Part shown: positions 1-10,388 of the stretch, piece after piece
Layout of the letters: the number at the start of each line of letters is the position of its first letter
Numbering within the stretch: the first letter of the stretch is position 1
Assembly (NCBI RefSeq): GCF_000313135.1
Contig: NW_004457246.1
Location: forward strand, 7,836 to 45,049
Reading direction: 5' to 3'
Length of the DNA: 37,214 bases
DNA from: Acanthamoeba castellanii str. Neff
Lineage: Eukaryota > Discosea > Longamoebia > Acanthamoebidae
Translations under genes and position numbers: made by a program
Notes under the pieces: model-generated
Databases searched by the model: none
What the model saw: only the letters and a program-made list of their open reading frames with translations
What the model was told of the DNA's origin: nothing

Positions 1-3000
1 CATGTAGGTCTCCTTGGCACCGGGCAGCGTGTCATTGGCCAGATTCTGCAACACCTTCGACACCAGGATGAACTGCCGCTGCGCCACCTGTTGTCACATC
101 GCCCACCAATTGGTATGCAACCATTAAGTCCCGTCTACTAGTATGCGTGGAATGTGGGCTGCGTGTGTGGAATGGAGCGTACGGGGTGGGGCGGGGCGTC
201 GAGCAGGCCGTAGACCTGGAGCGCCATCAGGGCCGGGCAGACCATGCGCAGGAAGAGGAAGCCGCCCAGCGCGCGGAACTGGGCCTGGGCGCTGAAGCGA
301 GCGCCCACCTCGGAGTCGATGTGGTGCATGAGCTGCTTGATCTGTGTAGGCATGATGCGCTCGCTGTCGACGATGCACTTGAACAGCTTCTGTGCGACCA
401 GCCACAGCTCGAGGCTGTTGATCGTCGTGTCGGAGGCCTCGTCCACCTTGTGCGGGTCGATCTCCATCGTCGTGGCCCCCGAGGCGAACACGTCCATGCT
501 CATGCTCCCGCTGCCCTCATCGTCGATCTGGTACCGCATCCTCCTGCTCGCTTTCGACGCACCCTCTGCCACCGCGTCACACCACAATCAGAAACGTGTG
601 TGTCGTGTGTGTCGTGTGTGTCGTGTCGTGTGTGTCGTGTGTGTCGTGTCGTGTGTCGTGTGTGTCGTGTGTGTCGTGATACCTTGTTCGTCGCCAAAGG
701 CTTCGAGGGCGTTGTCGTTGAGGGAGTTGACGGAGGTGACGAGGGTGAACCAGCAGTAGGGGAGCGAGGTCATCCGCACGTAGGTGCCGAACAGCTTGGC
801 CGCGATACTGTTGGCCCGGAACAGGGTGCCCTCCTCGTCCGCCGCCTCGACCTCGTCGCTGATGCGCCGCTCCAGCAGCTGGTAGCCCCGGTGGTTGGCC
901 TCGAACACCCGCATCACCGCCTTGGCCACCTTTCAAAACACCCAAAAAAGTGTGAGTCCAAACCGAGTGCCACGTCACGCTGACACGGCGCGGGTCGGCG
1001 AACCTTCTCCGAGTCCGTTGAGGCGATGCCGACGAACATGGCGTGCGCGATCCGGCCGTTCTCGGCCAGCAACAGCTTCTCCAGCTTTTCGTATTGCTGT
1101 TTGTTAGTTTGTTGATTGGTCGAACCACCAAAGGTAAAGGTGAGTTAGCGATGACGTCAGCAAGGGGGCGGGGGAGGGGCGGACTTGCCTCGGCTTTGCG
1201 CTTGGGCAGGGAGACGTTGTCGACGTCACCGTAGGCGAGCTCGGCGTAGTCGGGCTGGGTGAGCTTGCGCATCTGCCGCCGGCCGTTCCTCCGCCGGGCC
1301 AGCACCAGGACCACGAGGGCCAACAGGAGCAGGAGCAGGCACACCAGGCCCACGCCACCTCCCACGGCTCCACCCACGATCGCGCCGATGTTGGTGTCGT
1401 CGCCACTGCACCGGACTGGATCAGTCTCGGAGCTAAAAAACACAGTGTTTTTAAGTCCGAACTGGAGGTGCGTACCTTGAATCGCCACCACCCGAGCCGG
1501 GATTGGCTGACGGCGACGCGGCCGCCGCGCCGATTCGCACCACGTAGGTGCCGCTGTAGGTCTCGCCGCCGGTGTTGGTCACCAGGCAGCGGATCGACTG
1601 GTTGTTGTTCTCCGCAGTGCCGTTGATCCGGTACACACTATCCACAGCTCCCTCGAAGTTATTCCACACCTGGGCACCAATTCCATCATCAGCGTCTACG
1701 GCGTGTGCGGTGCGTGCGGTGCGTGCAGACATACCTCGATGACTGCGCGAGCGCCGTGCCAGCGGAGAGGGAACTCGGGTCCGAAGTCGTCAAAGTCGAA
1801 GCTGCGCCGCGCCACAGTGGTGGTGTTGCCGGTCGTGGAGTTGTCCGGCACGGTGGTGTTGTCCGGCGCGGTGTAGTTCTCGTACGTGAGGTACTGCCAC
1901 TGGTAGGTCGGGGCCGGCACGCCGCCGGCCGTCACCGTCACCGGAAAGTTGACGTAGCCCAGCGGAATGTCGAGAAAGGGGCCGGCGGTCTGCGACTCGA
2001 TGCTGGGCGTGCTCGCCGTGACCTGCACCTGCGCCGTCGCGTACGCCGACAATTCGCCGTCCGTCGCACACAGGCCCAACTGTGTGTGCGGTCGAGCGTG
2101 TGCGGTGTGTGCGGTGTGCGGTGGGGTAAGTGTGCGTGTTCGCCAGTTGGGGGGGGGGACGAGGTGGTATGTGTGGCGTACGACGAAGGAGCCGACGTTG
2201 CTGAGCGCCAGCGCGGGCTGGCTGGAGGTGCTGTTGGAGATGTCGGCGATGCCGCACAGGCTGCTCAGAACGCTCCACGAATAGAACAGTTCGGTGCCGG
2301 CCTGGCCGGAATAGGCCAACTTGCCGTCCGAGCTGTTGACCGACACGTTCAGTGTCGTCAGCGCGGCGGCACTAAGGCTCGAGCCTGCCATTCCGTCCGC
2401 GACTATGGACATGAACCAGATCAGCTCTATATCTACGCACGACACACGGCATGACACACACTCACGGGGCACGCACGACGCACCCACGGTAGCGAAGGGC
2501 ACGTCGTTGGCGGCCACCGCGTTGTAGAGCCGCCGGAGCTGCTGTTCGGTGAGTGCGTGGTCGTAGAATTTGAGTTCGTCGACGTAGCCGCGGAGCGAAT
2601 TCGAAGTGGCTCCGACGTAGAGCGAGTCGGCCGACGGCGAGATTTGCTGCGCCGAGGCCGGGGTGCAGGCTACGGTCGTACCGTTGTGGGCCACGCACAC
2701 GTGAGTGGTGTTGTAGACGCAGGCCACGTGAGCCCAGGAGGCGCCGTTGGCCTGCGTGAACAGATTGTTGGCCGTGTTGACACTCGAGGAGACCGACGCG
2801 CTGAAGTACAGTTGACAGGACAGCTGTCGCGCACACCACATGATCGTGTGAGACAGCCGCACACAAACGACACACGACACACGACACACACACGGCACAC
2901 CAAGAGGACGTACTGCATAGTTTCGGCCTGAGCCGCCGAGGGTGGACAGCTGGAAGAGCATAAACGAGTTCTTGCGGACAATGACGCGCGAGGTGTAGCT

Positions 3001-3798
3001 GCTGCTTAGGGACGTGAGCTTGATCCACGCCGACGCGGAGAAGGCGGAGGAAGCGGCCCCGGGGAACAGATTGATGCCATCCACGCCTGCGGTTCAGTTT
3101 GTGTTGTGTTGTGTGTGTTGTGTGTGTTGTGTGTGTTGTGTGTTGTGTGTGTGCTGTGTGTGTTGTGTGTGTTGTGTGTGTTGTGTGTGTGCTTGTTGTG
3201 TTTTGTGTTGTGTTGTGTTGTTGCAACATCAACATCAACATGTTTGGCGTGTAGTGAGTGTGGTGGAGGCAGTGTACGGATGTAATCTGGTCCGCCGGCA
3301 AGGACCAGACCGGCGGACCCAAACCGGGCGTTGGAAGAAGAGATGTCAGCGGAACCGGCGGCGACGCCAGCTGGAGCACACCACACAACAGCAAGAGACC
3401 ATGAACCGTCAGTCTCAAGAGGCCAACAAACCTATTTCGACATTTTATCCTTTTATCGACTAAATTGTATTAAGAAAAACAGAATATGGTTTAAATTAAA
3501 TTCGAAATGAGAAATTTCAATGTCGGGTCGGACAACAAGTTCAACTAAAGATAGCGAAACGTACAGGGCACGCTGTTCTGACAATAGCCCGAGATGCCGG
3601 AGTAGTCATCTACACACAAGTTGTGTTAGATGGGCGGGGGGGGGGTGGTTGGTAAGTTTCTCCCTTCTTTCTTTTTGATGTCGTCTTCGTTCTTTTGCCG
3701 GCGGGCGTACCATCGAAGTCGTAGTAGGCCACAAGCGAAGAATGCGCCGGCAGGACCGCCACAAGCAACAAGACCCAAACCACCAAGCACAGCCTCAT
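1..3798 (-). CDS. Receptor-like transmembrane RasGAP (LamG + Ig/PKD-like ectodomain), 3' partial
   Basis: Thirteen exons fit in phase: 3798-3711, 3609-3565, 3370-3278, 3086-2914, 2823-2484, about 2402-2182, 2079-1735, 1669-1476, 1405-1189, 1096-1004, 929-683, 565-183 and 87-1, giving 842 residues before the window edge. The start ATG opens a clear signal peptide (MRLCLVVWVLLLVAVLPAHS). A LamG/concanavalin-like fold follows (YYDF near the N-terminus, later YVDELKFYDHALTEQQLRRL), then Asn-rich Ig/PKD-like sequence with many N-X-T/S sites. One hydrophobic segment (about residues 507-532) ends in RRR, which sets the topology. The cytoplasmic part is a RasGAP domain: arginine finger in GTLFRANSIAAKL (Arg641), the FLFLR motif (788-792) and SKVLQNLAN at the edge. 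RasGAPs accelerate GTP hydrolysis by Ras, so this is predicted to be a plasma-membrane receptor that switches Ras off. The acceptor of exon 6 is uncertain, because other in-phase AGs exist. The exon 9 donor is GC. Domain calls come from motif reading. Confidence 0.8.
594..676. repeat. Intronic (TGTGTCG)n simple repeat
   Basis: Imperfect tandem TGTGTCGTG units fill the intron between exons 11 and 12 of the RasGAP receptor. The same repeat family recurs in introns of most genes here. The long open frames that cross it are artefacts of the repeat. Confidence 0.85.
3103..3235. repeat. Intronic (TGTGTGTTG)n simple repeat
   Basis: A 130-base TGTGT/TTGTG array occupies most of the third intron of the receptor gene, followed by a short CAACAT repeat near 3223-3241. 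It is low complexity with no coding potential. Confidence 0.85.
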
Positions 3799-3969
3799 CC
3801 TACGTGGTGGGCTTCGTGGAGGCCTGGTTGGTGTACAAAAGGTTTTTTTGAAACTGATACGACAACGAAGCTCGCGAGAGCGGCAAGGAACGCGTTCTGA
3901 GTCCGACACACCAATGGGCGAACGGCATTTAATATTACGCCGCAGATTCGACCAATCCGCAAGGTCGGA

Positions 3970-5802
3970 CTATTGCGAGATCGTTTCGGCCGCGACGCCC
4001 GCTAGCCGCAGTTGTTCGGCCGGCGTGGTGGGTGGCAGTGCTGCGGCCACCACCGCCTCGAACCTGTTCAGCCGCGCCGAGACCCGACCGGCCAGCTCCT
4101 CGCTCTGCTCCTGCAGTGCCGCCACCTCTCGGTCGTGGCCCCCAAGCCCCGCTCCCTTGTGACGCGCAGCAGCCGAAGAGTCCAGGGTGCTGCACACGGT
4201 CTGGAGGAGGAGCGACAGCTTGTTGACCTCGAACACAGCGGCGTAGACCTGCTGTCGCACGAAGTCGGCCACGCCCACCTCGCACAGTCGTCCGGTGTCG
4301 CCAGACGAGAGGAGAACCGCGGACCGATCGGCAACGAGGCTGGCCGCCAGGGCGCTCAGCGTGCCACAGCGCCTGAAGATGCGCCGCAGCTGCGCCCAGT
4401 GAGACGGCCCCGCCCGCGCTTCGTCGGGCGTCTGTCTCGCAGTCAGACAGTGAAGAGCGTCGCGTGACGTGGCCAACCGATGGGCGGCCAGGGAGGTGAG
4501 CAGCCGCGAGTTGTCGACCACGGCCGACATGATGGCGGACTCGACTGTGCCGGCGGACTGTGCGGCGGCGGCCGCGCCCAGGACCCAGTCCCACTTGCTC
4601 GACGGGTCCTCGCGTGGCAGCTTGGGCGTGGCCGGACCCTTGCCCGGCAGCAGGCCGGCGCCGGTGACGTGGCTCGCACGGGCCGCGAGCCTGCGAGACT
4701 CGTCCGCGGCGGCGGCCAGCTCGACGCCCAGGTGGTTGAGCTCGTCCAAGTCTTCCTGGCGCTCGGCGGCAGCGCCCAGGCACCGCAGCCGGCCTGCAAC
4801 GTCAGCAGCCCGTTGGCACAGCTCGTCGTAGGCCTGGTCGGGCTTCCCGGGCTCGAGCTTGGTGACGCGGTGCTCGAGCTCGAGCATGGCCGCCAGGAAC
4901 TGGATGCCGCCAGCGTGCTGGTGGAGCCGCCGGGCCTCAACCTGGCCGCTGTCGCCGCGCAGAAGGACTGAGAGGAGGTGCAGCTGGGCGTCAACGGCGC
5001 CAGCGATGTGGAGCCCGAGGCCCTGCGGGTGCCTGGCGGGGTCCAGGACTCGGCCGGCGGAGACGACCGAGTCGACGACTGAGACCAGCTGGCTGACCAC
5101 CTGAGCGCCCAGAGGAGCCCACGACCCCAACGCTGACAAGCCTTCGATTTGGGACTCGCTACTCGCGCAGATGGCCTGGGCGTACAGGTATTCCAAGACT
5201 CCGCAGGCGCTTCGCATCGATGCGAGCAGTCGACGTTCGTCTTCCTCCTCTTTGATCTGTGCCTCTCCTCTTCTCTTGTGGTGGTGGCCGCCCACGTCGT
5301 CGGCCCTTGCCTTGGGTAGTCCAGCACCGACATTCTCGGAATTCCTGTGTCGCCTGTGGGCATCGTCGACGAGGCGAACGCCTTCGCTCGCGAGTTGCTC
5401 CAGGGCATGTAGCTCGGCGTGCAGCTTCATCCGGGCGGCGCGCACAGCCATTTCATCGTCGCCGGCGAGAAGTTGATTGATCGCATCCACCGTGCGGTGT
5501 CGCAGTTGCTCCGCCATTTTGACCATCGCCACGCGTAGCTCCGAACTGGCGGTCTGGCGCACTGTTCGCGCATCGTGGTCGCCTTTGCTACGCAGCTCGA
5601 ACCTATCTTTCGATCCAACGTCGTCGTTGTAGTCGGTACGCGCGAAAGCGAAACAGAGGGCCATGAGGTCTGGGGCGGCCGCGAACAGGGCGTCGTGTCG
5701 TCGGTCGTTGGGCGTGGCCAGGCCCAGCTTCGCCTCCTCGACCGAGCGCAGGCTCATCCCTTCCCTCTTCGACGCCTTGCCCGAACCCTTCTTCTTACCC
5801 AT
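3970..5802 (-). CDS. Orphan 610-aa helical protein, intronless
   Basis: A single uninterrupted frame runs from an ATG at 5802 to a stop at 3970. I do not recognise the family. The N-terminus is strongly basic (MGKKKGSGKASKREG), which could be a nuclear or nucleolar signal or an RNA-contacting tail. The rest is rich in Ala, Leu, Glu and Arg with heptad-like spacing throughout (for example around MKLHAELHALEQLASEG), so a mostly alpha-helical or coiled-coil fold is expected. A charged HHHKRRGEAQIKEEEDERR stretch lies near one third of the length. No membrane segment or catalytic motif is visible. The frame also stays open upstream of 5802 to 5982, but that part has simple TTC/CAC composition, so the ATG followed by the basic tail was chosen. 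Lacking introns is unusual beside intron-dense neighbours and may indicate retroposition or a young gene. Confidence 0.72.
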   Translation of the reverse strand: MGKKKGSGKASKREGMSLRSVEEAKLGLATPNDRRHDALFAAAPDLMALCFAFARTDYNDDVGSKDRFELRSKGDHDARTVRQTASSELRVAMVKMAEQLRHRTVDAINQLLAGDDEMAVRAARMKLHAELHALEQLASEGVRLVDDAHRRHRNSENVGAGLPKARADDVGGHHHKRRGEAQIKEEEDERRLLASMRSACGVLEYLYAQAICASSESQIEGLSALGSWAPLGAQVVSQLVSVVDSVVSAGRVLDPARHPQGLGLHIAGAVDAQLHLLSVLLRGDSGQVEARRLHQHAGGIQFLAAMLELEHRVTKLEPGKPDQAYDELCQRAADVAGRLRCLGAAAERQEDLDELNHLGVELAAAADESRRLAARASHVTGAGLLPGKGPATPKLPREDPSSKWDWVLGAAAAAQSAGTVESAIMSAVVDNSRLLTSLAAHRLATSRDALHCLTARQTPDEARAGPSHWAQLRRIFRRCGTLSALAASLVADRSAVLLSSGDTGRLCEVGVADFVRQQVYAAVFEVNKLSLLLQTVCSTLDSSAAARHKGAGLGGHDREVAALQEQSEELAGRVSARLNRFEAVVAAALPPTTPAEQLRLAGVAAETISQ

Positions 5803-6140
5803 CCGAATCTTGGTCTGGTGGTGCGGCCGAGGGAGTGCGTGTTGTGTGTTCGTGGTGCGCGTGAGTGAGTGTCGCCGTGTGGTGTGTCTCGTGTCTTGAG
5901 GAATTCTGAAAAGGAGAAAGAAGCGCAAGAATGAGTGGAAGGCGGCGACGCCGTTACAGAGGAGCGAACGTGCGAACACCACGCCACGCTGGAATTGGGT
6001 AATGGCCGTTCCTGCACCAGATGGACGGTGGCTGGTTTGCTAATTCTCAACGTCCCGTCATGAACCGGTCAACTCCACTTTTCCCCTTGTTTGTTTGCCG
6101 CAGAAGAAAAGAAGCAGCCAACGCTGTTGCGTCTCTGGGG
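5803..6140. other. Intergenic: promoter of the orphan, 3' flank of the KDM8-like gene
   Basis: These 338 bases lie between two minus-strand genes. They hold a GTGT/CGTG-rich stretch (5835-5900) just upstream of the orphan start, then unremarkable sequence. I see no further gene, tRNA or strong hairpin. Confidence 0.5.
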
Positions 6141-8211
6141 CTAGTCGAACCAGAAGCTGATGGAAAAGCTGACGGAGAGGGAGCGCACAAAGTGCCAGTA
6201 GTGCGGCGGGAGGTAGAGCATCTCCCCGGCCTCCAGCACCAGCTCCTCGCCCTGGGCCTGCGCGAACAGCGGGAACCGCTCCAGGTCGGGCCTTTCGACA
6301 TCGATCTGGCCCCCCCCCAAAGGCAATGTAACCGATGTCAGCCTATCAGATAGTCGCACGGCAATGGCCGAATGCAGGCTCGCCGAGCAAAAACGCGGCC
6401 GAAGAAGAAGCCAAACAGGGTACCTGCGAGGTGTTCTTCAGCGTCTTCCCGGTGTGGGGGTAGAGGAAGGGCGTGTTGTGGGGCGAGTAGAGGCGTATTC
6501 GCTTGCGGCCCACGACTTGCGCCAGGAGGTTGTGGTACGGGTCCTGCGCGTTGTGTTTGTTTTGCCAGGCGAATGAGTGCGACTCAGGTTGGTGCCAAGG
6601 CACTGAGGAAGAGCGGCCCAACATAGCGGGAGAGAAGGGGAGGGCACCTCATGCAGAGGAGACACGGTGCCCTTCGGCCCGAACCAGGCCTGAATCTTGA
6701 TGTCCTCCCCTTGTCCAAGGCCGCAGTAGTCTGGAAGTCCAAAGTCCCTTTGCAGCTCTGGCACCAGCTCGAAAAGCTCAATCTGTAGGTACCCAACACG
6801 ACACACGCACCACCGCACACGCACACGCACACGCACACGCACACGCAAACGACAGTGCTCGTCAGACAGACGCTGACGAGGACCTCCGCGGTCTTTGCCA
6901 GGACGTGCCTGCGCCAGGTAGCCTCGGTTCGTTGCAGGCACTTGTGAGTTGGTGACATGATTGTCGATGAATTGAGCGAACGTCATCAGCTTCTGGCTCC
7001 ACTCGGGATGGAGGTAGTGCGTTCCCACTTCCACCGGCACTGTGCGCGGACCCGCGATCGACTGCAAACATAATAAAGATAAGGAAACAAGTAAGCAAGT
7101 AAGTATCAGTGGGAGTCACAAGTAAAGTGGTGTCGCACTCACCTTGAGGTAGTCCAAATTGGCCCATGCTCGCTCGTTCATGGCCGGCCAACCGTCCATG
7201 CCGCCTGGGCGATTGGAATGTGAACACTCTCAGCGCTGATGCCGTCACGACGGTGGGCATCGTGTAGAGCGGAATGGTGTGTGGTACCGGTGATGATGAC
7301 GGGGACCCCCTTTTGCATGTAGTCGCGTAGGAACCGCTCCATTGAGGGCCGCCGTATTCGCTCCACTGGTTGGAGGTCAAGTTTGAAACGCTTGCCTCCT
7401 TCCTCTTCACCCTCCTCTTCATCTTCGTCTTCGTTTTCCTCCCCAACTTGAGTCGGCTGCGTATCAGTGGCCTTCCGCTCGCTCGTTGTGGGACCTTGCG
7501 GTGGTGACGATCGGCCGTCGGCGCCGTGCGACGGCGCCATCGTCATCTGCTCGCGCCACTTGGTTTGGCAGTGGCCGATGAGCTCGTGGAGCTGGTCCCA
7601 CAGCTCCCGCGGCATCGCGTGCGGTCCGCCGCCCATTAACAGCGCCAAGTCTAACGCACCCAGCGCCTGCAAGTGTTGACCGGCCGATGAGAATGCGCAC
7701 CAGCTGCAATGCCAAGAGAGGCGAGCAGCGAGCAGCGAGCAGCGTACGCACTTTGTCGAACTGCTCCTCCCGCACGAGTCCGAGAGCTTTCACGAGCGAC
7801 GCATGGGCGTAGAGCTGCCGCCAGACCAGGGGTACGTCCTTCCAGTGCCCCTCGTGGAGCTTGTGCGACCGAAACGCCACGCGAGGGTCAGCAAGCGCGA
7901 AGTAGTCCGTAGCAGGTGGTTTGGGGGGAGGGAACACCGCACCTTCTCCCAAGCGAGTTGAGACAGGTCGAGCGCGAGAGACTGCGCTTCGCCCGCGCGA
8001 CCATGACGCAGTGCATCGCAAGCTGAACACAGGCGCACGTAGCTCACTCCATCTCCACACGCCGCCAAATCTGCCGAATGTAAATTGAATGTAAGATGTG
8101 GTGCCAGGAGACTGGCGCACCAGGGGAGCTGTGGGTACCTGCCTTAAACTGTGCAGAAGGAGTTGCAGCAGCGAAAATAGCGGTTGGCTGTGGTAGTGCC
8201 ACTCCTTCCAT
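6141..8211 (-). CDS. KDM8: JmjC-domain 2-oxoglutarate/Fe(II) oxygenase, KDM8/JMJD5 type
   Basis: Nine exons (8211-8139, 8070-7943, 7859-7752, 7666-7288, 7204-7143, 7061-6909, 6782-6648, 6543-6424, 6305-6141) add to 1323 bases, 440 aa, close to the human protein of about 416 aa. The N-terminal helical region matches the family ([23 protein letters not shown]). A linker rich in Glu and Asp with GKRFKL follows, then the cupin. Iron ligands are His345 and Asp347 in SPLHEDPYHN and His424 in [10 protein letters not shown]. Other family motifs are [41 protein letters not shown] and LKNTSQ. The C-terminus ends SFSISFWFD as in JMJD5. Known members are nuclear Fe(II)/2OG enzymes reported as arginyl hydroxylases or histone-tail peptidases. 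The substrate here cannot be told. The intron with donor at 6908 starts with GC. The start codon is only 94 bases from the tRNA-bearing inverted repeat. Confidence 0.9.
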
Positions 8212-8313
8212 TGAATGTAAATGGTGGGAAGGCAAGCCCGAGACAGAGAAAAATCGACGTGGCCATCTGAAAGGGGCGACACTCAGCGAGAGGAGAACAA
8301 GTGAACCACACAA

Positions 8314-8409
8314 CCGGCTGTGGCGCAATTGGTAGCGCGGTAGACTGTAGTCTTGATGCTCACCTCGGTAGTCATCTATCGGTTCCTGGTTCGAGTCCGG
8401 GCAGCCGGA
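8314..8409 (+). tRNA. tRNA-Tyr (GTA) with 23-nt intron
   Basis: The acceptor stem CCGGCTG pairs with CAGCCGG, with discriminator A at 8409. The D arm is GCGC-AATTGGTA-GCGC. The anticodon loop reads CTGTAG-A with anticodon GTA. The T arm is CCTGG-TTCGAGT-CCGGG. An intron (8351-8373) sits one base 3' of the anticodon, the canonical position and usual in eukaryotic tRNA-Tyr. A T6 run (8414-8419) follows as terminator. It is identical to the copy at 11214-11309. Confidence 0.95.
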
Positions 8410-8413
8410 ATTC

Positions 8414-8419
8414 TTTTTT
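8414..8419 (+). terminator. Pol III terminator of left tRNA-Tyr
   Basis: A run of six T begins five bases after the tRNA 3' end. Confidence 0.8.
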
Positions 8420-8726
8420 ACTCTTCTTGTTGCTTGTTGCTGCCCACAGCCTAATGTCCACACATGCCCCTTTTGCTGGACAGCATTGGTGTGGCATTGC
8501 AGGAAAGTCAACAAGTACAAACTTTTATGGCAGTAATACCTTTGTTGCAGGCACAAAATGTCAGCCAGTACCATTCCCAGAATGGCCCACATATTCCTTC
8601 CCAGCTTGCAGGCAAGAACAATGAATAGGGAGAAAAAGGAAATAACATATGGTTGTCTCTGCCAGCAAGAAAAAAAATGTGCCATTGTTCCAACCAATCA
8701 TTCTCATGGTGCCTTTACCAACAGCC

Positions 8727-8730
8727 AAAA
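8727..8730 (-). terminator. Pol III terminator of tRNA-Ser
   Basis: A TTTT run on the minus strand begins about eight bases after the tRNA-Ser 3' end, the minimal pol III stop. Confidence 0.6.
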
Positions 8731-8738
8731 GGATAGGT

Positions 8739-8820
8739 CGACGACGGCAGGATTTGAACCTGCGCGGGGAGACCCCAGTAGATTTCTAGTCTACCGCCTT
8801 AACCACTCGGCCACGTCGTC
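8739..8820 (-). tRNA. tRNA-Ser (AGA)
   Basis: Read on the minus strand, GACGACG pairs with CGTCGTC and the discriminator is G. The A box TGGCCGAGTGG is typical of tRNA-Ser. The anticodon is AGA within GACTAGAAATC. A long variable arm (TGGGGTCTCCCCGCG) confirms a type II tRNA. The B box is GGTTCAAATCC. There is no intron, and length is 82 nt. This gene keeps its CpGs while flanking DNA has lost them, apart from a few in its 5' flank (8829-8882). Confidence 0.95.
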
Positions 8821-9352
8821 TTCTTATACCGAGGCGATTCCGATGGACACTCAGACGCAAAATGCCAGCTGGAGAGCTGCCTCGTGCTCTTTTCCCCTGT
8901 ATGTAATGTTGCTTTTTGGACAAACAGCAGGCAAACATCTGAGTTAGGAACAAGGAGTAGGCTTTGTGGTCCTGTCCCACATTCTGACTGCCCAGGCTGC
9001 TGGCAAGCCTGGGGTGCCAGGCTTTATTCTACCAAGTTGCCCTCCCCCCAAAACCCTCAATGGAGGGCTGGGAGCAACACCCAGGATTTTGGCAAGGCCA
9101 TCCTCCCCACCATGTACCTTTCAGCCTCCTGCCCTGCAGGACCCCTTGTGCCCTTTGGCAAGAATAAATAAAATAAAGATAAAAAGAAAATTGTGTCATG
9201 TCTGCTCACATGATGCTCACATGATGCTCACACAGCTCTCTACACCATCTTCTGGCCAACAAGCTTGTACATCACCACAACAAGAAAATAAAGAAAAACA
9301 TGCTAATGTCCCCAAGCCTCCTTCTCCCCCCCATCCCTTCCTATTACACATG

Positions 9353-9432
9353 TTGCATCAATATTCTATTGCTTATGCCTACAATGAGCACTTTGGATTA
9401 TTGCTTGAAAGCCTGTATTGCATCAATATTCT
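9353..9432. repeat. Short direct repeat TTGCATCAATATTCT
   Basis: The 15-base word occurs at 9353-9367 and 9418-9432, 65 bases apart, in CpG-free AT-rich sequence. A smaller triplicate of CTCACATGATG lies near 9205-9232. These look like remnants of local duplication. Confidence 0.6.
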
Positions 9433-9667
9433 GTCACCCTACATGATGAGATAATGACACTTTGACAGGCCACATTGTGCATGGGATTTCACACAGCAGA
9501 AAATGAAATTGGAGTCAGACAACCACATTTTATCTCATCACATGTGCATAATCACATGAATATTCCTACAAATAAGCTCATTATTCCATCATGTATGCAC
9601 ACTCTATGGAATATTCACATTAAAGCACTTTATTTCACTGTTTCCATGCAGAAAGAGTGGCATTTTG

Positions 9668-9765
9668 GTGCTGGGTGGGCAGGCTGCAGTGGGTGGGTGG
9701 ACAGGCAGGCAGGGTGGTGGGTGGGCAGGCATGTGGGTAGATAGGGTGCAGGCTGGCAGGTGGGC
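9668..9765 (+). repeat. G-rich GGGTGGGCAGGC imperfect array
   Basis: About 100 bases are built from GGGTGGG, GGCAGGC and GGTGGGT words with many runs of two or three G, strongly G-skewed on the plus strand. It contains no CpG. Such sequence could form G-quadruplexes; this is inferred from composition only. Confidence 0.75.
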
Positions 9766-10388
9766 ATTTTGGATACCAAAACCATTGTGTAGATGAGAGC
9801 ACATATGTGTATGGCATCTCTTTTAGGTTTTTTCTGTTCAGCCAAAAGTGGTTTTCCACTACCAAAACTCATTTGCCCAAGATAAAATCACAAACAAAAT
9901 CACTTACACCCTCACACCCAACTTGGGGAATTTGATTCTGGTGTGGGTCAAGCACTGGGTCCAATTTTATCCTCTTGGTACATCTCTGTGGAGTTCCCTT
10001 GTGAGTTGCATGTCTTCAAGAGACCACTTCCACATGCTTCAGTTGTTGGTGGCCTGAGGGAGATTCTGGGATCCACCACAACTGTGAATTGAGACTGGGG
10101 GATTGGCTTACTGGAAAGACCTGTGTCAGCGCTGCACCCTGGGAGGTATAATTATGCTGCGTCATGAAGGAGGCCATGGATGCACCCCAAGACCACAACA
10201 AGGACTAGTGAAGGGTGTTCTCAATGCATGCACTGAACTTCATTCTTCACATTTGTGGTGAATTGGAGGACTATTCCTGAAGTTAAAATTCCACTCCATT
10301 CCACACTGATAAAATCACTTTAAACTACACATTCCAAGTTATTATGAAATCTTTTTCATCTCAAGTCCCTCAATATCACTTATCAGCA

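Larger units (their letters stand above)
8305..8501 (+). repeat. Left arm of a perfect 197-bp inverted repeat
   Basis: Bases 8305-8501 are the exact reverse complement of 11122-11318 by my base-by-base comparison. The outer half holds tRNA-Tyr and its pol III terminator. The inner half (8410-8501) has no CpG. The match stops abruptly at both ends. The arms enclose 2620 bases. Confidence 0.95.

Noticed and set aside
500..983. Long open frames through the TGTGTCG repeat on both strands
   Set aside because: The repeat lacks stop codons in several frames, and the translated His/Thr/Arg or Val/Cys repeats are artefacts inside an intron.
8044..8947. Open frames of 100-217 codons across the tRNA genes and CpG-poor DNA
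   Set aside because: They read through structural tRNA sequence and have no codon bias or domain. The same peptide appears from both arms because of the inverted repeat.
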